64,000 bases of DNA from Rhodomicrobium sp. Az07 (GTDB taxonomy: Bacteria; Pseudomonadota; Alphaproteobacteria; Rhizobiales; Rhodomicrobiaceae), in NCBI RefSeq assembly GCF_018619475.1, contig NZ_JAHFZG010000006.1:1-64000 (forward strand). Reading direction: 5' to 3'. The translations under genes and the position numbers were made by a program. Below are positions 36,175 to 44,336 of this stretch, one piece after another (positions within the stretch are counted from its first letter, which is position 1; the number at the start of each line of letters is the position of its first letter). The notes beneath the pieces were generated by a model. That model did not search any database. It was not told the DNA's origin and saw nothing but the letters and a program-made list of their open reading frames with translations.

Positions 36175-37031
36175 TGCGCCTTCTTTTTCTCGGCGATGTG
36201 CTCGGCCGCGCGGGCCGCAATGCAGTGTGCGAGGCGTTGCCCGACCTTCGCGCGCGGCTGGCGGCGGATTTCGTCATCGTCAACGGCGAGAACGCGGCGG
36301 GCGGCTTCGGCATCACCGAGGTGATATGCCAAGATCTGCTCGATGCGGGCGCGGACGTCGTCACCACCGGCAATCATGTGTGGGACCAGCGGGAAGCGCT
36401 CGTCTTCATCGGCCGTCAGCCGCGCATGCTGCGTCCGCTGAACTTCCCCTCAGGCACGCCCGGCCTTGGCGCGGGGCTTTTTCGGGCCGCGAACGGCGCC
36501 GATGTGCTTGTGCTGAATGTCATGGGCCGTGTGTTCATGGATCCGCTCGAAGATCCGTTCAAGATGGTCGAGCGGGAGATAACCGCCTGCCCGCTCAAGC
36601 GCGGCGCGGACGCGATCTTCATCGATTTCCACGCGGAGGCGACATCGGAGAAGCAGGCTCTCGGCGCGGCGTTCGATGGGCGCGTGAGTGCTGTCATCGG
36701 CACGCATACGCATGTGCCGACGGCCGACGCGCGCGTGCTTCCCGGCGGCACGGCCTATCTCACGGATGCTGGCATGTGCGGCGACTATAATTCCGTCATC
36801 GGCATGGACAAGGAAGAGCCGGTGCATCGCTTCCTGACGCGCATCCCCTCGGGGCGGTTCACGCCCGCGCTCGGGCCCGCCACGATCTGCGGCGCGTTCA
36901 TCGAGATCGACGACGCGACGGGGCTCGCAACCTCCATCGTGCCGGTGCGCGACGGCGCGGCGCTCGGCGGCAAGCGCGAGGACGAACTGACAAGCCGCGC
37001 CATCGCCGAATGGCTGGAGAAGAATCGCTAG
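36174..37031 (+). CDS. YmdB/TIGR00282 family metallophosphoesterase
   Basis: 285-aa calcineurin-like phosphoesterase of the YmdB family, with 2',3'-cyclic nucleotide phosphodiesterase activity in characterised members. Metal-binding motifs in order: FLGDVLGRAGRNAV, VIVNGENAAGG, VTTGNHVWDQ, IDFHAEATSEK and GTHTHVPTADARV. Start overlaps the fau stop, so the two are translationally coupled. Family members influence RNA turnover and biofilm behaviour, but the substrate here is not shown. Confidence 0.92.
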   Translation: MRLLFLGDVLGRAGRNAVCEALPDLRARLAADFVIVNGENAAGGFGITEVICQDLLDAGADVVTTGNHVWDQREALVFIGRQPRMLRPLNFPSGTPGLGAGLFRAANGADVLVLNVMGRVFMDPLEDPFKMVEREITACPLKRGADAIFIDFHAEATSEKQALGAAFDGRVSAVIGTHTHVPTADARVLPGGTAYLTDAGMCGDYNSVIGMDKEEPVHRFLTRIPSGRFTPALGPATICGAFIEIDDATGLATSIVPVRDGAALGGKREDELTSRAIAEWLEKNR

Positions 37032-37297
37032 CCTGGATCAGGCTCGCGAAATGACGGAGCTGGTGAAGTACAAGGTGCGCGCACTCGCGAAGCTTCAGCC
37101 GACGACGGCTGACGGGTAACGCACTGACAGGGCTTGGGATTCGGCTGCTGCCGCCAATTCACGCCAGACCGCGCTCACCACCTTGCCACCATTCATGACG
37201 TCTCTGGCCATCAATGGCCGCGCTGCTGGAGCGACAAATCATGATAAGCTCGCTGGCGAAGCGCTGCTGCTTGAGCGATGTGCAATCGGAGGCGTGC

Positions 37298-38065
37298 ATG
37301 CCGTGGTCGTCCGAGCAATATCTGAAATTCGAGGATCAGCGCACGCGCCCCGCGCGCGACCTGCTCAACGCCGTGCCCGCCGAGGTGATCGCGAGCGCCG
37401 CCGATCTCGGCTGCGGGCCGGGCAATTCGACCGAACTCATCGCCGGGCGCTTCCCGGAAGCCGACATCGTGGGCGTGGACAGTTCCGCAGATATGCTCGA
37501 CGCGGCGAAGAAGCGCCTTCCCGGCGTGAAATTCCGCTTCGGGCGCATCGAGGAGTGGAGCGAGCCGGGGCCGTGGGGCCTCATCTACGCGAATGCCTCG
37601 CTGCAATGGGTGGGCCAGCATGAGCGGCTCCTGCCGCGGCTCGCGGAACGGCTTTCGGAGGGCGGATCGCTTGCCGTGCAGATGCCGGACAACCTCGCCG
37701 AGCCGTCGCATGCGAGCCTGCGGACCGTCGCGGGCACGCCCGCCTATGTCGCCAAGCTGGGCAAGGCGATCAAGCTCAGGAACCCTCTGCCGCGCGCTGA
37801 GTGGTATTACCGCCTGCTGAAGCCTTATGCGTCGCGTGTCGACATCTGGCGCACGACCTATCTGCACGTGATGGAGAGCCACGACGCCATCGTCGAGTGG
37901 GTGAAGGGCACAGGCGCGCGGCCATTCCTGAAGCCCCTCGACGAGGACGAGCAGACCGCGTTTCTTGCCGCCTATCGCGAGGAACTGGCAAAAGCCTATC
38001 CGGCGCTCGACGACGGCACGGTGCTGCTGCCGTTCCCGCGCTTCTTCTTCGTCGCGACGCGGTGA
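37298..38065 (+). CDS. tam: Trans-aconitate 2-methyltransferase
   Basis: SAM-dependent enzyme that methylates trans-aconitate, removing an inhibitor of aconitase. 255 aa from ATG 37298, preceded by GGAGG at 5 nt. N-terminal WSSEQYLKFEDQRTRPARDLL is diagnostic for Tam; the SAM motif AADLGCGPGNSTELI and VGVDSSADML follow, then NASLQWVGQHERLL and a C-terminal WRTTYLHVMES region. The 266 bp upstream (37032-37297) contain no gene. Convergent with the LOG gene. Confidence 0.92.
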   Translation: MPWSSEQYLKFEDQRTRPARDLLNAVPAEVIASAADLGCGPGNSTELIAGRFPEADIVGVDSSADMLDAAKKRLPGVKFRFGRIEEWSEPGPWGLIYANASLQWVGQHERLLPRLAERLSEGGSLAVQMPDNLAEPSHASLRTVAGTPAYVAKLGKAIKLRNPLPRAEWYYRLLKPYASRVDIWRTTYLHVMESHDAIVEWVKGTGARPFLKPLDEDEQTAFLAAYREELAKAYPALDDGTVLLPFPRFFFVATR

Positions 38066-38075
38066 ACGCGTCGGC

Positions 38076-38657
38076 TCAATACTCGCTTTCCTCGATCCAC
38101 TTGACGGCGGCGGGCGCGCGATAAGCGTCGAGCGCCGAAAGCAGAGCGCCGGGATCGTCCGCCACGATCAGCATGTCGCGGTGCAGCGGGCGAAGAAAAC
38201 GCTGCGCAACGACATGGTCCAGAAAGCCGACCAGGCCGTCATAAAAGCCGTTCACGTTGAGAAGCGCGCATGGCTTTTCATGGTCGGAAAGCTGCGCCCA
38301 CGTCCAGACCTCGAAAATCTCCTCAAGCGTGCCGATGCCGCCCGGCAGCGCGACGAAGCCATCCGAAAGCTCCGCCATCAGCGCCTTCCTCTCGTGCATC
38401 GAGCCTACGATGCGAAGGTCCGACAGGCCCGCATGCCCGACCTCCTTGCGCATCAGCGCGTCTGGGATGACACCCGTCACCGTACCGCCCGCCTCCAGGC
38501 ACGCATCGGCCAGAACGCCCATAAGGCCGATGGCCGCGCCGCCATAGACGAGACCGATATCGGCTTCGGCGAGCGTGACACCAAGTTGGCGCGCGGCCTC
38601 GGCATAGGCCGGGTCCACGCCCCGGCTCGATCCGCAGAAAACGCAAAATCTCTTCAT
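38076..38657 (-). CDS. LOG family protein (nucleoside 5'-monophosphate phosphoribohydrolase)
   Basis: 193-aa lysine-decarboxylase-like Rossmann protein of the LOG family. Members release the base from cytokinin riboside monophosphates or other nucleotides. FCVFCGSSRG at the N-terminus, LVYGGAAIGLMG near residue 36 and the catalytic PGGIGTLEEIFEVWTW near residue 103 (PGGxGTxxE) are all present. Often misnamed lysine decarboxylase. Whether cytokinins or ordinary nucleotides are the substrate cannot be told from sequence. Confidence 0.92.
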   Translation of the reverse strand: MKRFCVFCGSSRGVDPAYAEAARQLGVTLAEADIGLVYGGAAIGLMGVLADACLEAGGTVTGVIPDALMRKEVGHAGLSDLRIVGSMHERKALMAELSDGFVALPGGIGTLEEIFEVWTWAQLSDHEKPCALLNVNGFYDGLVGFLDHVVAQRFLRPLHRDMLIVADDPGALLSALDAYRAPAAVKWIEESEY

Positions 38658-38856
38658 GATGTCTTCCCCATACTGTCAGGGCGCGCCGCGTGGAAGAGAA
38701 GACGCACTCCGCGATTCTGCAACGCCGACTCCTATCTAACCGGGATTCTCTCTTCGGCCATGCCCACTCATTTCCGCCCAGGATCGAAGACGGCCCAGGA
38801 TCGCGCCAAGCGGCGGCATGCCCGCGCATCGCGCAACCGCATGACGACACCCCGAC

Positions 38857-38883
38857 AAGAAAAGGGCCGGGCATTGCCCGGCC
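38857..38883 (-). terminator. Terminator downstream of rplS
   Basis: On the minus strand GGCCGGGC-AAT-GCCCGGCC (8-bp perfect stem) is followed by CTTTTCTT. It lies about 100 nt after the rplS stop. Confidence 0.8.
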
Positions 38884-38979
38884 GTAGCTGACCGCCGAAG
38901 CGGTTAGTTGAGCGGTTCTGATTGCCGCTGCTGATTTCCGGCATCTGGCGGGCGATGAACCGCGTTCGCCGCGAATCGC

Positions 38980-39633
38980 TTACGCCTCGGCCTTTTCCTC
39001 GGCCGGAACTTCGTCCGCCGTGGTTTCGGCGAGAAGCTTCAGCGCCTGACCCGGCCAATCTTCGCGTTCAAGGCGACCGCCAAGCTTCAGGTAATCGTCC
39101 ACGAGAGCGATTTCGTCGTCGGTAAGGTTCGCGAGCTGCTCGAACTTGATGACGTTAAGCTCGGCGAGGCGCTTTTCGTCAGCGGCCTGCAGGCCCTTGA
39201 TGAGCTTGAGGTCGTCCGGGTTGCCCTTCGGACGCTTGAAGCCTTTGAACTCGGCCTTGAGCGCCTTGGCGCGGACGTCAGTGCGCTCCGGGATACGGGC
39301 AGCCTTGCCGCGCAGGCCGCGCAGATAATAGAGTTTCGCGCGACGAACCTTGCCGCGGCGAATGACCGTGATGCTGTCGATCAGCGGCGAATACAGCGGG
39401 AACACGCGCTCCACGCCTTCGCCATAGGAAATCTTGCGGACGGTGAAGCTTTCCTGGAAGCCGCCGCCGAACCGCGCAATGCATACGCCTTCATAGGCCT
39501 GAACGCGCTCGCGCGTGCCTTCAACCACCTTCACGTTGACGCGCAGCGTGTCGCCAGGCTGGAACGTCGGGATGCGGCGCTTTGCCTCAAGCTGCGCCAT
39601 CTGCTCTTTTTCAAGCGTCTGGATGATGTTCAT
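38980..39633 (-). CDS. rplS: 50S ribosomal protein L19 with C-terminal HhH-like extension
   Basis: Residues 1-120 are canonical L19 ([58 protein letters not shown]), a protein at the 30S-50S interface. The usual length is about 115-130 aa; this one has 217. The extra ~95 residues contain [21 protein letters not shown] and [20 protein letters not shown], which resemble the helix-hairpin-helix tail seen on alphaproteobacterial L21 and NuoE, followed by an acidic end. The extension is read from an uninterrupted frame. No trmD is adjacent. The divergent upstream gene shares the 39634-39842 promoter region. Confidence 0.93.
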   Translation of the reverse strand: MNIIQTLEKEQMAQLEAKRRIPTFQPGDTLRVNVKVVEGTRERVQAYEGVCIARFGGGFQESFTVRKISYGEGVERVFPLYSPLIDSITVIRRGKVRRAKLYYLRGLRGKAARIPERTDVRAKALKAEFKGFKRPKGNPDDLKLIKGLQAADEKRLAELNVIKFEQLANLTDDEIALVDDYLKLGGRLEREDWPGQALKLLAETTADEVPAEEKAEA

Positions 39634-39842
39634 CTCTGCGAAATCCTTCTACGGCGATCAAAGGCACCTTCTTGCCGCGCTGAAGAGCGCTAGCCGCCGC
39701 GCCAGTTGAGCTGGAATTCGGCTTGTGTAAGCGAAAAAAACCGGCTTGTCGATTGCAACGTTTCGGTGACGGGCCGATTTCCGCGCAAGATAACCGGATT
39801 ATGTTGGCGGAAATGCAACGTAGCCCCCACATCAGGAGCATG

Positions 39843-40439
39843 ATGCGACACCTCACTTTCGGCTTGGCCGCCGCCGCATTTATTGCGCTTTTCGCGTTTC
39901 ATTCTCCGGCCCGCGCGGGGGATCAGGCGAAGACGATCGTCAATTCGCTGGACCCGAAGAGCATGACCGAGTTGTTCGAGGTTTCGCGCCGTCAACCCGA
40001 CGCCGCGTTGACGAACATCACTCCCGTTTCAGCGAACACATTCCGCTTTCTGTTTATTTGGCCCGGGTCGAACCCTGTGATGACATATGATCGCGTCGGG
40101 CGCAGTTTCGCCGAGCGATTCGTCGGCTTCGCGGATCAGCTCAAACTGCTGGTAAGGGGCTTCTGCCTGCCGACGAGTCACATGTTCTTCGGCACCGCGG
40201 CCTATGGCGGCGAAAAGGTGAACGTCGCGTACCGCGATATTCAGGTGCGTTTCCGCGCCGGTTGGCAGCCCGATTGCGCGGGCCGGTATCTTTCCGTGGC
40301 GGATGTGGATCGGCTTTTTTCCCCGCTGCCGATGACGGGCTATGGCGCGGCGTTGCCCTATCGTCCGCGCCCGGAAACGCCGCCCGCGAACGAATTGCAG
40401 CCCTTCCTCAATCCCGTTCAGCCCGCGCCGGTTCGTTAG
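39843..40439 (+). CDS. Exported hypothetical protein
   Basis: 198-aa protein with a clear signal peptide (MRHLTFGLAAAAFIALFAF, cleavage near ARA). The mature part has no recognised family. It includes TELFEVSRRQPDAALTNI, RFLFIWPGSNPVMTYDRVG and a cysteine pair (GFCLPTS and QPDCAGRY) that may form a disulfide, and ends in a Pro-rich tail. Start ATG 39843 or 39840 after AGGAG. The dispersed hairpin repeat begins three bases after its stop codon. Function unknown. Confidence 0.65.
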   Translation: MRHLTFGLAAAAFIALFAFHSPARAGDQAKTIVNSLDPKSMTELFEVSRRQPDAALTNITPVSANTFRFLFIWPGSNPVMTYDRVGRSFAERFVGFADQLKLLVRGFCLPTSHMFFGTAAYGGEKVNVAYRDIQVRFRAGWQPDCAGRYLSVADVDRLFSPLPMTGYGAALPYRPRPETPPANELQPFLNPVQPAPVR

Positions 40440-40442
40440 ATC

Positions 40443-40540
40443 AGCCTGCGTTTAATCGGACTCGATTCGACGCAGAGAAGGTGATCGACAACAGAAACCT
40501 ACAGCGTCGTGCCGCGTCTGATTTGCGGCACGACGCTGTA
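40443..40540 (+). repeat. Dispersed hairpin repeat family A, copy 2
   Basis: 98 bp matching 569-665 over its whole length. The hairpin at 40499-40541 is a perfect 17-bp stem (CTACAGCGTCGTGCCGC with its complement) around a 9-nt loop GTCTGATTT, the same loop core as in copy 1. It directly follows the stop codon of the exported protein gene, so it is probably transcribed as that gene's 3' end and may act as a terminator or stabiliser. Confidence 0.75.
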
Positions 40541-40579
40541 GGCACGGGCACGCTGGACTAATCGCGACGAGCGATCCGC

Positions 40580-41668
40580 CTACCGCGCGGTGACGTCCTT
40601 CGCGAGCGAAGTCTGTTCGGCGCTTTCCGCATCGCGAAACATCACGTCGACGCGCATGCCGGGAAGCAGCGGGCCGCCAGGCTCCATGTCGAGAACCACT
40701 TCGAGAATGTCGACATCGGTATGTTTGCGCGGACCGCGCGAGGTAAGCTGCGGGCCGCCGAGCGTTTTCGCCATGGTGGCGACGCGCGCGTCGAAGACGC
40801 GATCCGGAAACGCTTCGGACTTCACGACGGCGCGCTGGCCAACGAACACCTTTCTAACGTCTCGCTCTTCCACTTCGGCGCGTGCCTGCATGTGCTCGCT
40901 GTCGCCGAGCAGGATGAGCGGTGTCCCCGCGGCGGCCATCTCGCCTGCGCGCGCGTCGACCTTGAGGACGGTCGCGTCGTTCGGCGCGCGGACGCGGAGC
41001 CGTTCGAGATTGGCGGAGATAGCGGTCACTTCCGCGCGCGCGGCGGCAAGCGCCGCTTCCTCACGCGTGAGCGCCGGAGGGTCTCGATCTTCCACGCGCC
41101 TGAGCTTCTGCCGCTCGCGTTCGACACGGTCGGCGGCGGTGGAGACAGCCGCGCGCGCTTTCGCAACATCGGCTTCGCGCGTCCTGTATTGCTTCCAGCT
41201 TGCGAGCGTGGCGTCGAGGTCCATGCGCGAATCGAAGGCTTCGCGCTCGGCATCGTACACCGCGTCTTCCGCCTTGCGTCGGTCGAGCGCCGCTCCTTTG
41301 ACCTTGGCGTCGTCGCGGTCGGCGAGCTTGACCGCCACCTGCGCTTCGAGCGCAGCAAGTCTCGCGGCGAGTTCTCCATCGTCGAGACGAAACATCAGGT
41401 CGCCCGTTTTCACATGATCGTCCGCACCGACGAGAACGTCCTTGATCGTCGCATGGACAGGCGCGGCGATGCGAAGCTCGCGCCCCTTCGGTTCGACACG
41501 GCCGGGCGCGGCCGCCGCCCATAGCGACGTCGCGGGCGCGGCGGGCTGCGGCTCTGACCAGGCGGGACCGCCGCCCGGCTGGTAAACGCCGGTCGCAATG
41601 AGGATGGCGAGGCCGAGGCCAGCCGAGCCGAAGACGAGCGCCACTGAATTGGAACGAAAATTACGCAT
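40580..41668 (-). CDS. Efflux ABC transporter periplasmic adaptor (DevB/HlyD-like)
   Basis: 362-aa membrane-fusion protein. One N-terminal transmembrane anchor (VALVFGSAGLGLAILIATGV), a lipoyl-like half (GRVEPKGRELRIAAPVHATI), a long coiled-coil hairpin of about 140 residues (Ala/Arg/Glu-rich, residues 100-230), then the second lipoyl half and beta-barrel (LRVRAPNDATVLKVDARAG). Partner of the downstream-encoded ATPase and permease in a DevBCA-type tripartite exporter. Order on the minus strand is permease, ATPase, adaptor; it overlaps the ATPase gene by 8 nt. Substrate unknown; cyanobacterial DevBCA exports glycolipids. Confidence 0.87.
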   Translation of the reverse strand: MRNFRSNSVALVFGSAGLGLAILIATGVYQPGGGPAWSEPQPAAPATSLWAAAAPGRVEPKGRELRIAAPVHATIKDVLVGADDHVKTGDLMFRLDDGELAARLAALEAQVAVKLADRDDAKVKGAALDRRKAEDAVYDAEREAFDSRMDLDATLASWKQYRTREADVAKARAAVSTAADRVERERQKLRRVEDRDPPALTREEAALAAARAEVTAISANLERLRVRAPNDATVLKVDARAGEMAAAGTPLILLGDSEHMQARAEVEERDVRKVFVGQRAVVKSEAFPDRVFDARVATMAKTLGGPQLTSRGPRKHTDVDILEVVLDMEPGGPLLPGMRVDVMFRDAESAEQTSLAKDVTAR

Positions 41669-42449
41669 GCGCCTGTCTCTTTCTATCCTGATAGGGGGCG
41701 GCCTTGCCGTGAGCCGCCTGCGATTGTCTCGGCCGCGCCGGGATGACGGTCGCGGCGTGCTTTTTCCGCTCTCCGGTGATGATGCCGTCTTCTATTTCGA
41801 TCACGCGGTCGGCGAAGGGAACGGTGCGAGGGTCGTGCGTCACGGCGAGCACGGCGCGGCCGTTTTTGCCGGCGACGCGGCTCAGAAGCTCCATGATCGC
41901 GTAGCCGTTTTCGGTATCGAGGGCGGCCGTCGGCTCGTCCGCGAGAATGACGGGCGGTTCCGGCGCGATGGCGCGGGCGATGGCGACGCGCTGTTTCTCG
42001 CCGCCCGACAGCGTGCCGGGATAAGCCTTCAGCCGATGACCGAGGCCGACCTCGATCAGCGCCTCTGCCGCGCGCTCCTTGCATTCGCGAGATGAGAAGC
42101 CGCGCACGTCGAGGCCGAGCCGCACATTGTCGAGCGCGGAGAGCGTCGGAAACAGGTTGTAGGACTGGAAGATGAAGCCGAGATGGCGGCGGCGCAGATC
42201 CGCGAGGTCTTCGGCCGAGCGGTGGGTGACCGCTTCGCCGCCGAGCGTCAGCGTCCCGGATGTGGGGGTCAGCAGACAGCCGAGGATCGACAGCAGCGTG
42301 GTCTTGCCGCTGCCGGACGGCCCCATCAAAAGCGTGAACTCGCCCTCGTGAAGCGCGAGGTCGACGCTCTTCAGCGCCTGCACCTTGCCCTCGCCCTGAC
42401 CGAGTTCCTTCACGATCTGACGGGCTTCGAGAATGGGAAACGCTCTCAT
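41661..42449 (-). CDS. ABC transporter ATP-binding protein (DevA/MacB-LolD type)
   Basis: 262-aa nucleotide-binding subunit from ATG 42449, which overlaps the permease stop (ATGA). Walker [18 protein letters not shown]-loop [10 protein letters not shown], signature [15 protein letters not shown], Walker [13 protein letters not shown] and the H-loop VTHDPR are intact. The FQSYNLFP and LSGGEKQR forms are typical of the LolD/MacB/DevA group that powers mechanotransmission exporters. The C-terminus carries a ~30-residue basic extension. Confidence 0.9.
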   Translation of the reverse strand: MRAFPILEARQIVKELGQGEGKVQALKSVDLALHEGEFTLLMGPSGSGKTTLLSILGCLLTPTSGTLTLGGEAVTHRSAEDLADLRRRHLGFIFQSYNLFPTLSALDNVRLGLDVRGFSSRECKERAAEALIEVGLGHRLKAYPGTLSGGEKQRVAIARAIAPEPPVILADEPTAALDTENGYAIMELLSRVAGKNGRAVLAVTHDPRTVPFADRVIEIEDGIITGERKKHAATVIPARPRQSQAAHGKAAPYQDRKRQAHA

Positions 42450-43564
42450 CGTGCAAACACCATGGCGGGATCGATCTTCGTCACCTTGAAAATTGAGGAA
42501 AGGGCCGACACCGCGCACATGACGACGGTCACGACGAGCAGCATCGCGGCGAGCTGCGGCGTCAGCATGATCGGCATCGGCGTGTGGAGACTCGCCTGCG
42601 CGACCGCGAACGAGACCGCGATGCCGAGCCCGTAGCCCAGGAACGCACTGACGGTCGCCTGTGTGAGGATGACCTTGTGAATGTAGAAGGACGACGAGCC
42701 GAGCGCGCGCAGCGTGGCGAACTCCGCGAGGTGGTCCTTGGTGCTGGAATAGAGCGTCTGCGCGACGACGACCGTGCCGATGATCAGGCCGAGCACCGCG
42801 CCGCCCAGGAGCGCGACGCCCGCCCCGGTACCGAACAGCCAGTAGTCGAGGTTCGTCTGGCGGAATTCCGCATTGGTGAAGATGGAGGTGCCGGGAAGCT
42901 TCTTTTCGAGCGCATGCTTGACGCCGGAAACGTCGACGCCCGGCTGCACCTTCACGAGATAGAACGTCGCCTGATCCGACGGCACGGAGAGAAGCTCCCG
43001 CGCCTTCGCGAGCGACATGAAGATGTAGGGCGAGGTGGTGAATGAGCGGATGCCGTCCGTCAACGCATCGACGCGAAGGCGCTGGCCATTGATCTCGGCG
43101 ACCGCGCCGATCCCCGAAATGCCGAGCGTATCTGCATAAGTGCGGTCGACCGCGACGCCGTCGGGCGAGAGCGCGGACACGCTGCCTTCAACCACGTTCC
43201 ACGGCGACAGGGTGCCGTTGTCGGCGCCGACAACGACCACGCTCGTGGTGCTGGTGTCGCCTCTCGTCCACGGCGCAAACGAGGCGACGAGCGGCTCGAC
43301 GGCGCTGACGCCGGGAACCGAGAGCGCCGCGAAGCGCTCGCGCCCGTGAAGGATCGTCGCCTGCTCGAAGCTGTTCGAACCGTAGGCGGCTATCCAGATG
43401 TCGCCGCCCGCGTGGTCGATGGTGTCGACGATCATCTTGCGCGCGCCGAGATACAGCCCGAGCTGAACCGCCAGCAGGACGACAGCAAAAAGGATGCCGA
43501 TGAGCGTCACGAGAAAGCGAGCTCGATCGTGAACGAGATTGCGTATTGCGAGTTTGGTTACCAT
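42446..43564 (-). CDS. ABC transporter permease (DevC/FtsX-like)
   Basis: 372-aa FtsX-fold permease from ATG 43564 (MVTKLAIRNLVHDRARF). Layout: one N-terminal transmembrane helix (LVTLIGILFAVVLLAVQLGL), a ~220-residue periplasmic domain, then three C-terminal helices (AGVALLGGAVLGLIIGTVVV, VSAFLGYGLGIAVSFAV, AAMLLVVTVVMCAVSAL). The conserved EFATLRALGSSSFYIHKVI coupling region is present. This is the DevC/MacB topology. First gene of the three-gene operon; 43565-43854 upstream holds no other gene. Confidence 0.9.
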   Translation of the reverse strand: MVTKLAIRNLVHDRARFLVTLIGILFAVVLLAVQLGLYLGARKMIVDTIDHAGGDIWIAAYGSNSFEQATILHGRERFAALSVPGVSAVEPLVASFAPWTRGDTSTTSVVVVGADNGTLSPWNVVEGSVSALSPDGVAVDRTYADTLGISGIGAVAEINGQRLRVDALTDGIRSFTTSPYIFMSLAKARELLSVPSDQATFYLVKVQPGVDVSGVKHALEKKLPGTSIFTNAEFRQTNLDYWLFGTGAGVALLGGAVLGLIIGTVVVAQTLYSSTKDHLAEFATLRALGSSSFYIHKVILTQATVSAFLGYGLGIAVSFAVAQASLHTPMPIMLTPQLAAMLLVVTVVMCAVSALSSIFKVTKIDPAMVFAR

Positions 43565-43742
43565 ATGAGCGCGGGCGTATCCGTCCTTTTGGCGCGGCGA
43601 AGGGCGGGTTCCCGGAGCAATATCTGCCACGCGCCGTGGCCGGCAAATGTGGACGCCCAACTTCTGATAGGTGTCGGTTGATCAAACAACTGTGGCAAGA
43701 TGCGGGCGAAGTGTATCGGGCCTTCGCGCCGGTGCTGCGATC

Positions 43743-43771
43743 TTGACTTGCGACGCGTTGAACGTCATAAG
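43743..43771 (+). promoter_or_regulatory. Candidate sigma-70 promoter for dksA
   Basis: TTGACT (43743-43748) and CATAAG (43766-43771) with a 17-bp spacer, about 83 nt before the dksA ATG. Four or five of six bases match each consensus hexamer. Confidence 0.45.
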
Positions 43772-43854
43772 GGCTGCAATCATCGCGATTACAAGTTTTT
43801 GGCGTCTTCAAGAACCTGCCGGACCAGGCAGGCATTCGTGCGATAGGGGGCGAC

Positions 43855-44271
43855 ATGGGAGCAGTCGATCTGCCTCCGGACTACCGGCCAACTGAAGACG
43901 AACCTTTCATGAATGAGCGCCAGCGCGCTTATTTTCGGAAGAAACTTCTGGATTGGCGAGACGAGATTCTTCGCGAAAGCAGAGAAACGCTCGATTTTCT
44001 TCAGGATTCTACCCAGCATCCCGACGTAACCGACCGTGCGAGCCATGAATCCGATCGCGGGATCGAACTTCGCGCGCGGGACCGTCAGCGGAAACTCATC
44101 TCCAAGATCGATGCGGCGTTGAGCCGGATCGATGACGGCTCCTACGGCTATTGCGATGAGACGGGTGAGCCTATCGGCGTGAAGCGCCTTGACGCGCGCC
44201 CGGTTGCGACGTTGAGCCTCGAAGCGCAGGAGCGGCACGAGCGCCGTGAGCGCATCTATCGCGACGACTGA
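43855..44271 (+). CDS. dksA: RNA polymerase-binding transcription factor DksA
   Basis: Binds the RNA polymerase secondary channel and with ppGpp controls stable-RNA and amino-acid promoters. 138 aa. N-terminal helix, coiled-coil hairpin with the tip DxxDxA-like DVTDRASHESDRG, and a C-terminal globule GYCDETGEPIGVKRLDARPVA. Only one of the four zinc-finger cysteines of E. coli DksA remains; this single-Cys form is common in alphaproteobacteria. AGGGGG lies 4 nt before ATG 43855. A strong terminator follows, so the gene is monocistronic. Confidence 0.93.
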   Translation: MGAVDLPPDYRPTEDEPFMNERQRAYFRKKLLDWRDEILRESRETLDFLQDSTQHPDVTDRASHESDRGIELRARDRQRKLISKIDAALSRIDDGSYGYCDETGEPIGVKRLDARPVATLSLEAQERHERRERIYRDD

Positions 44272-44300
44272 TCGCGTCGAACTTTCTTCCGACAATCGCA

Positions 44301-44330
44301 CCCGCCGCCTGCAAGGGCGACGGGTTTTTT
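44301..44330 (+). terminator. Rho-independent terminator after dksA
   Basis: CCCGCCGCC pairs with GGCGACGGG (one mismatch) around a 6-nt loop and is followed by TTTTTT. Confidence 0.85.
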
Positions 44331-44336
44331 GCATCG

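Noticed and set aside
37051-37119. 22-codon ORF (MTELVKYKVRALAKL...) between ymdB and tam
   Set aside because: No Shine-Dalgarno, no conserved neighbour relation and too short to judge; could be a remnant but unsupported.
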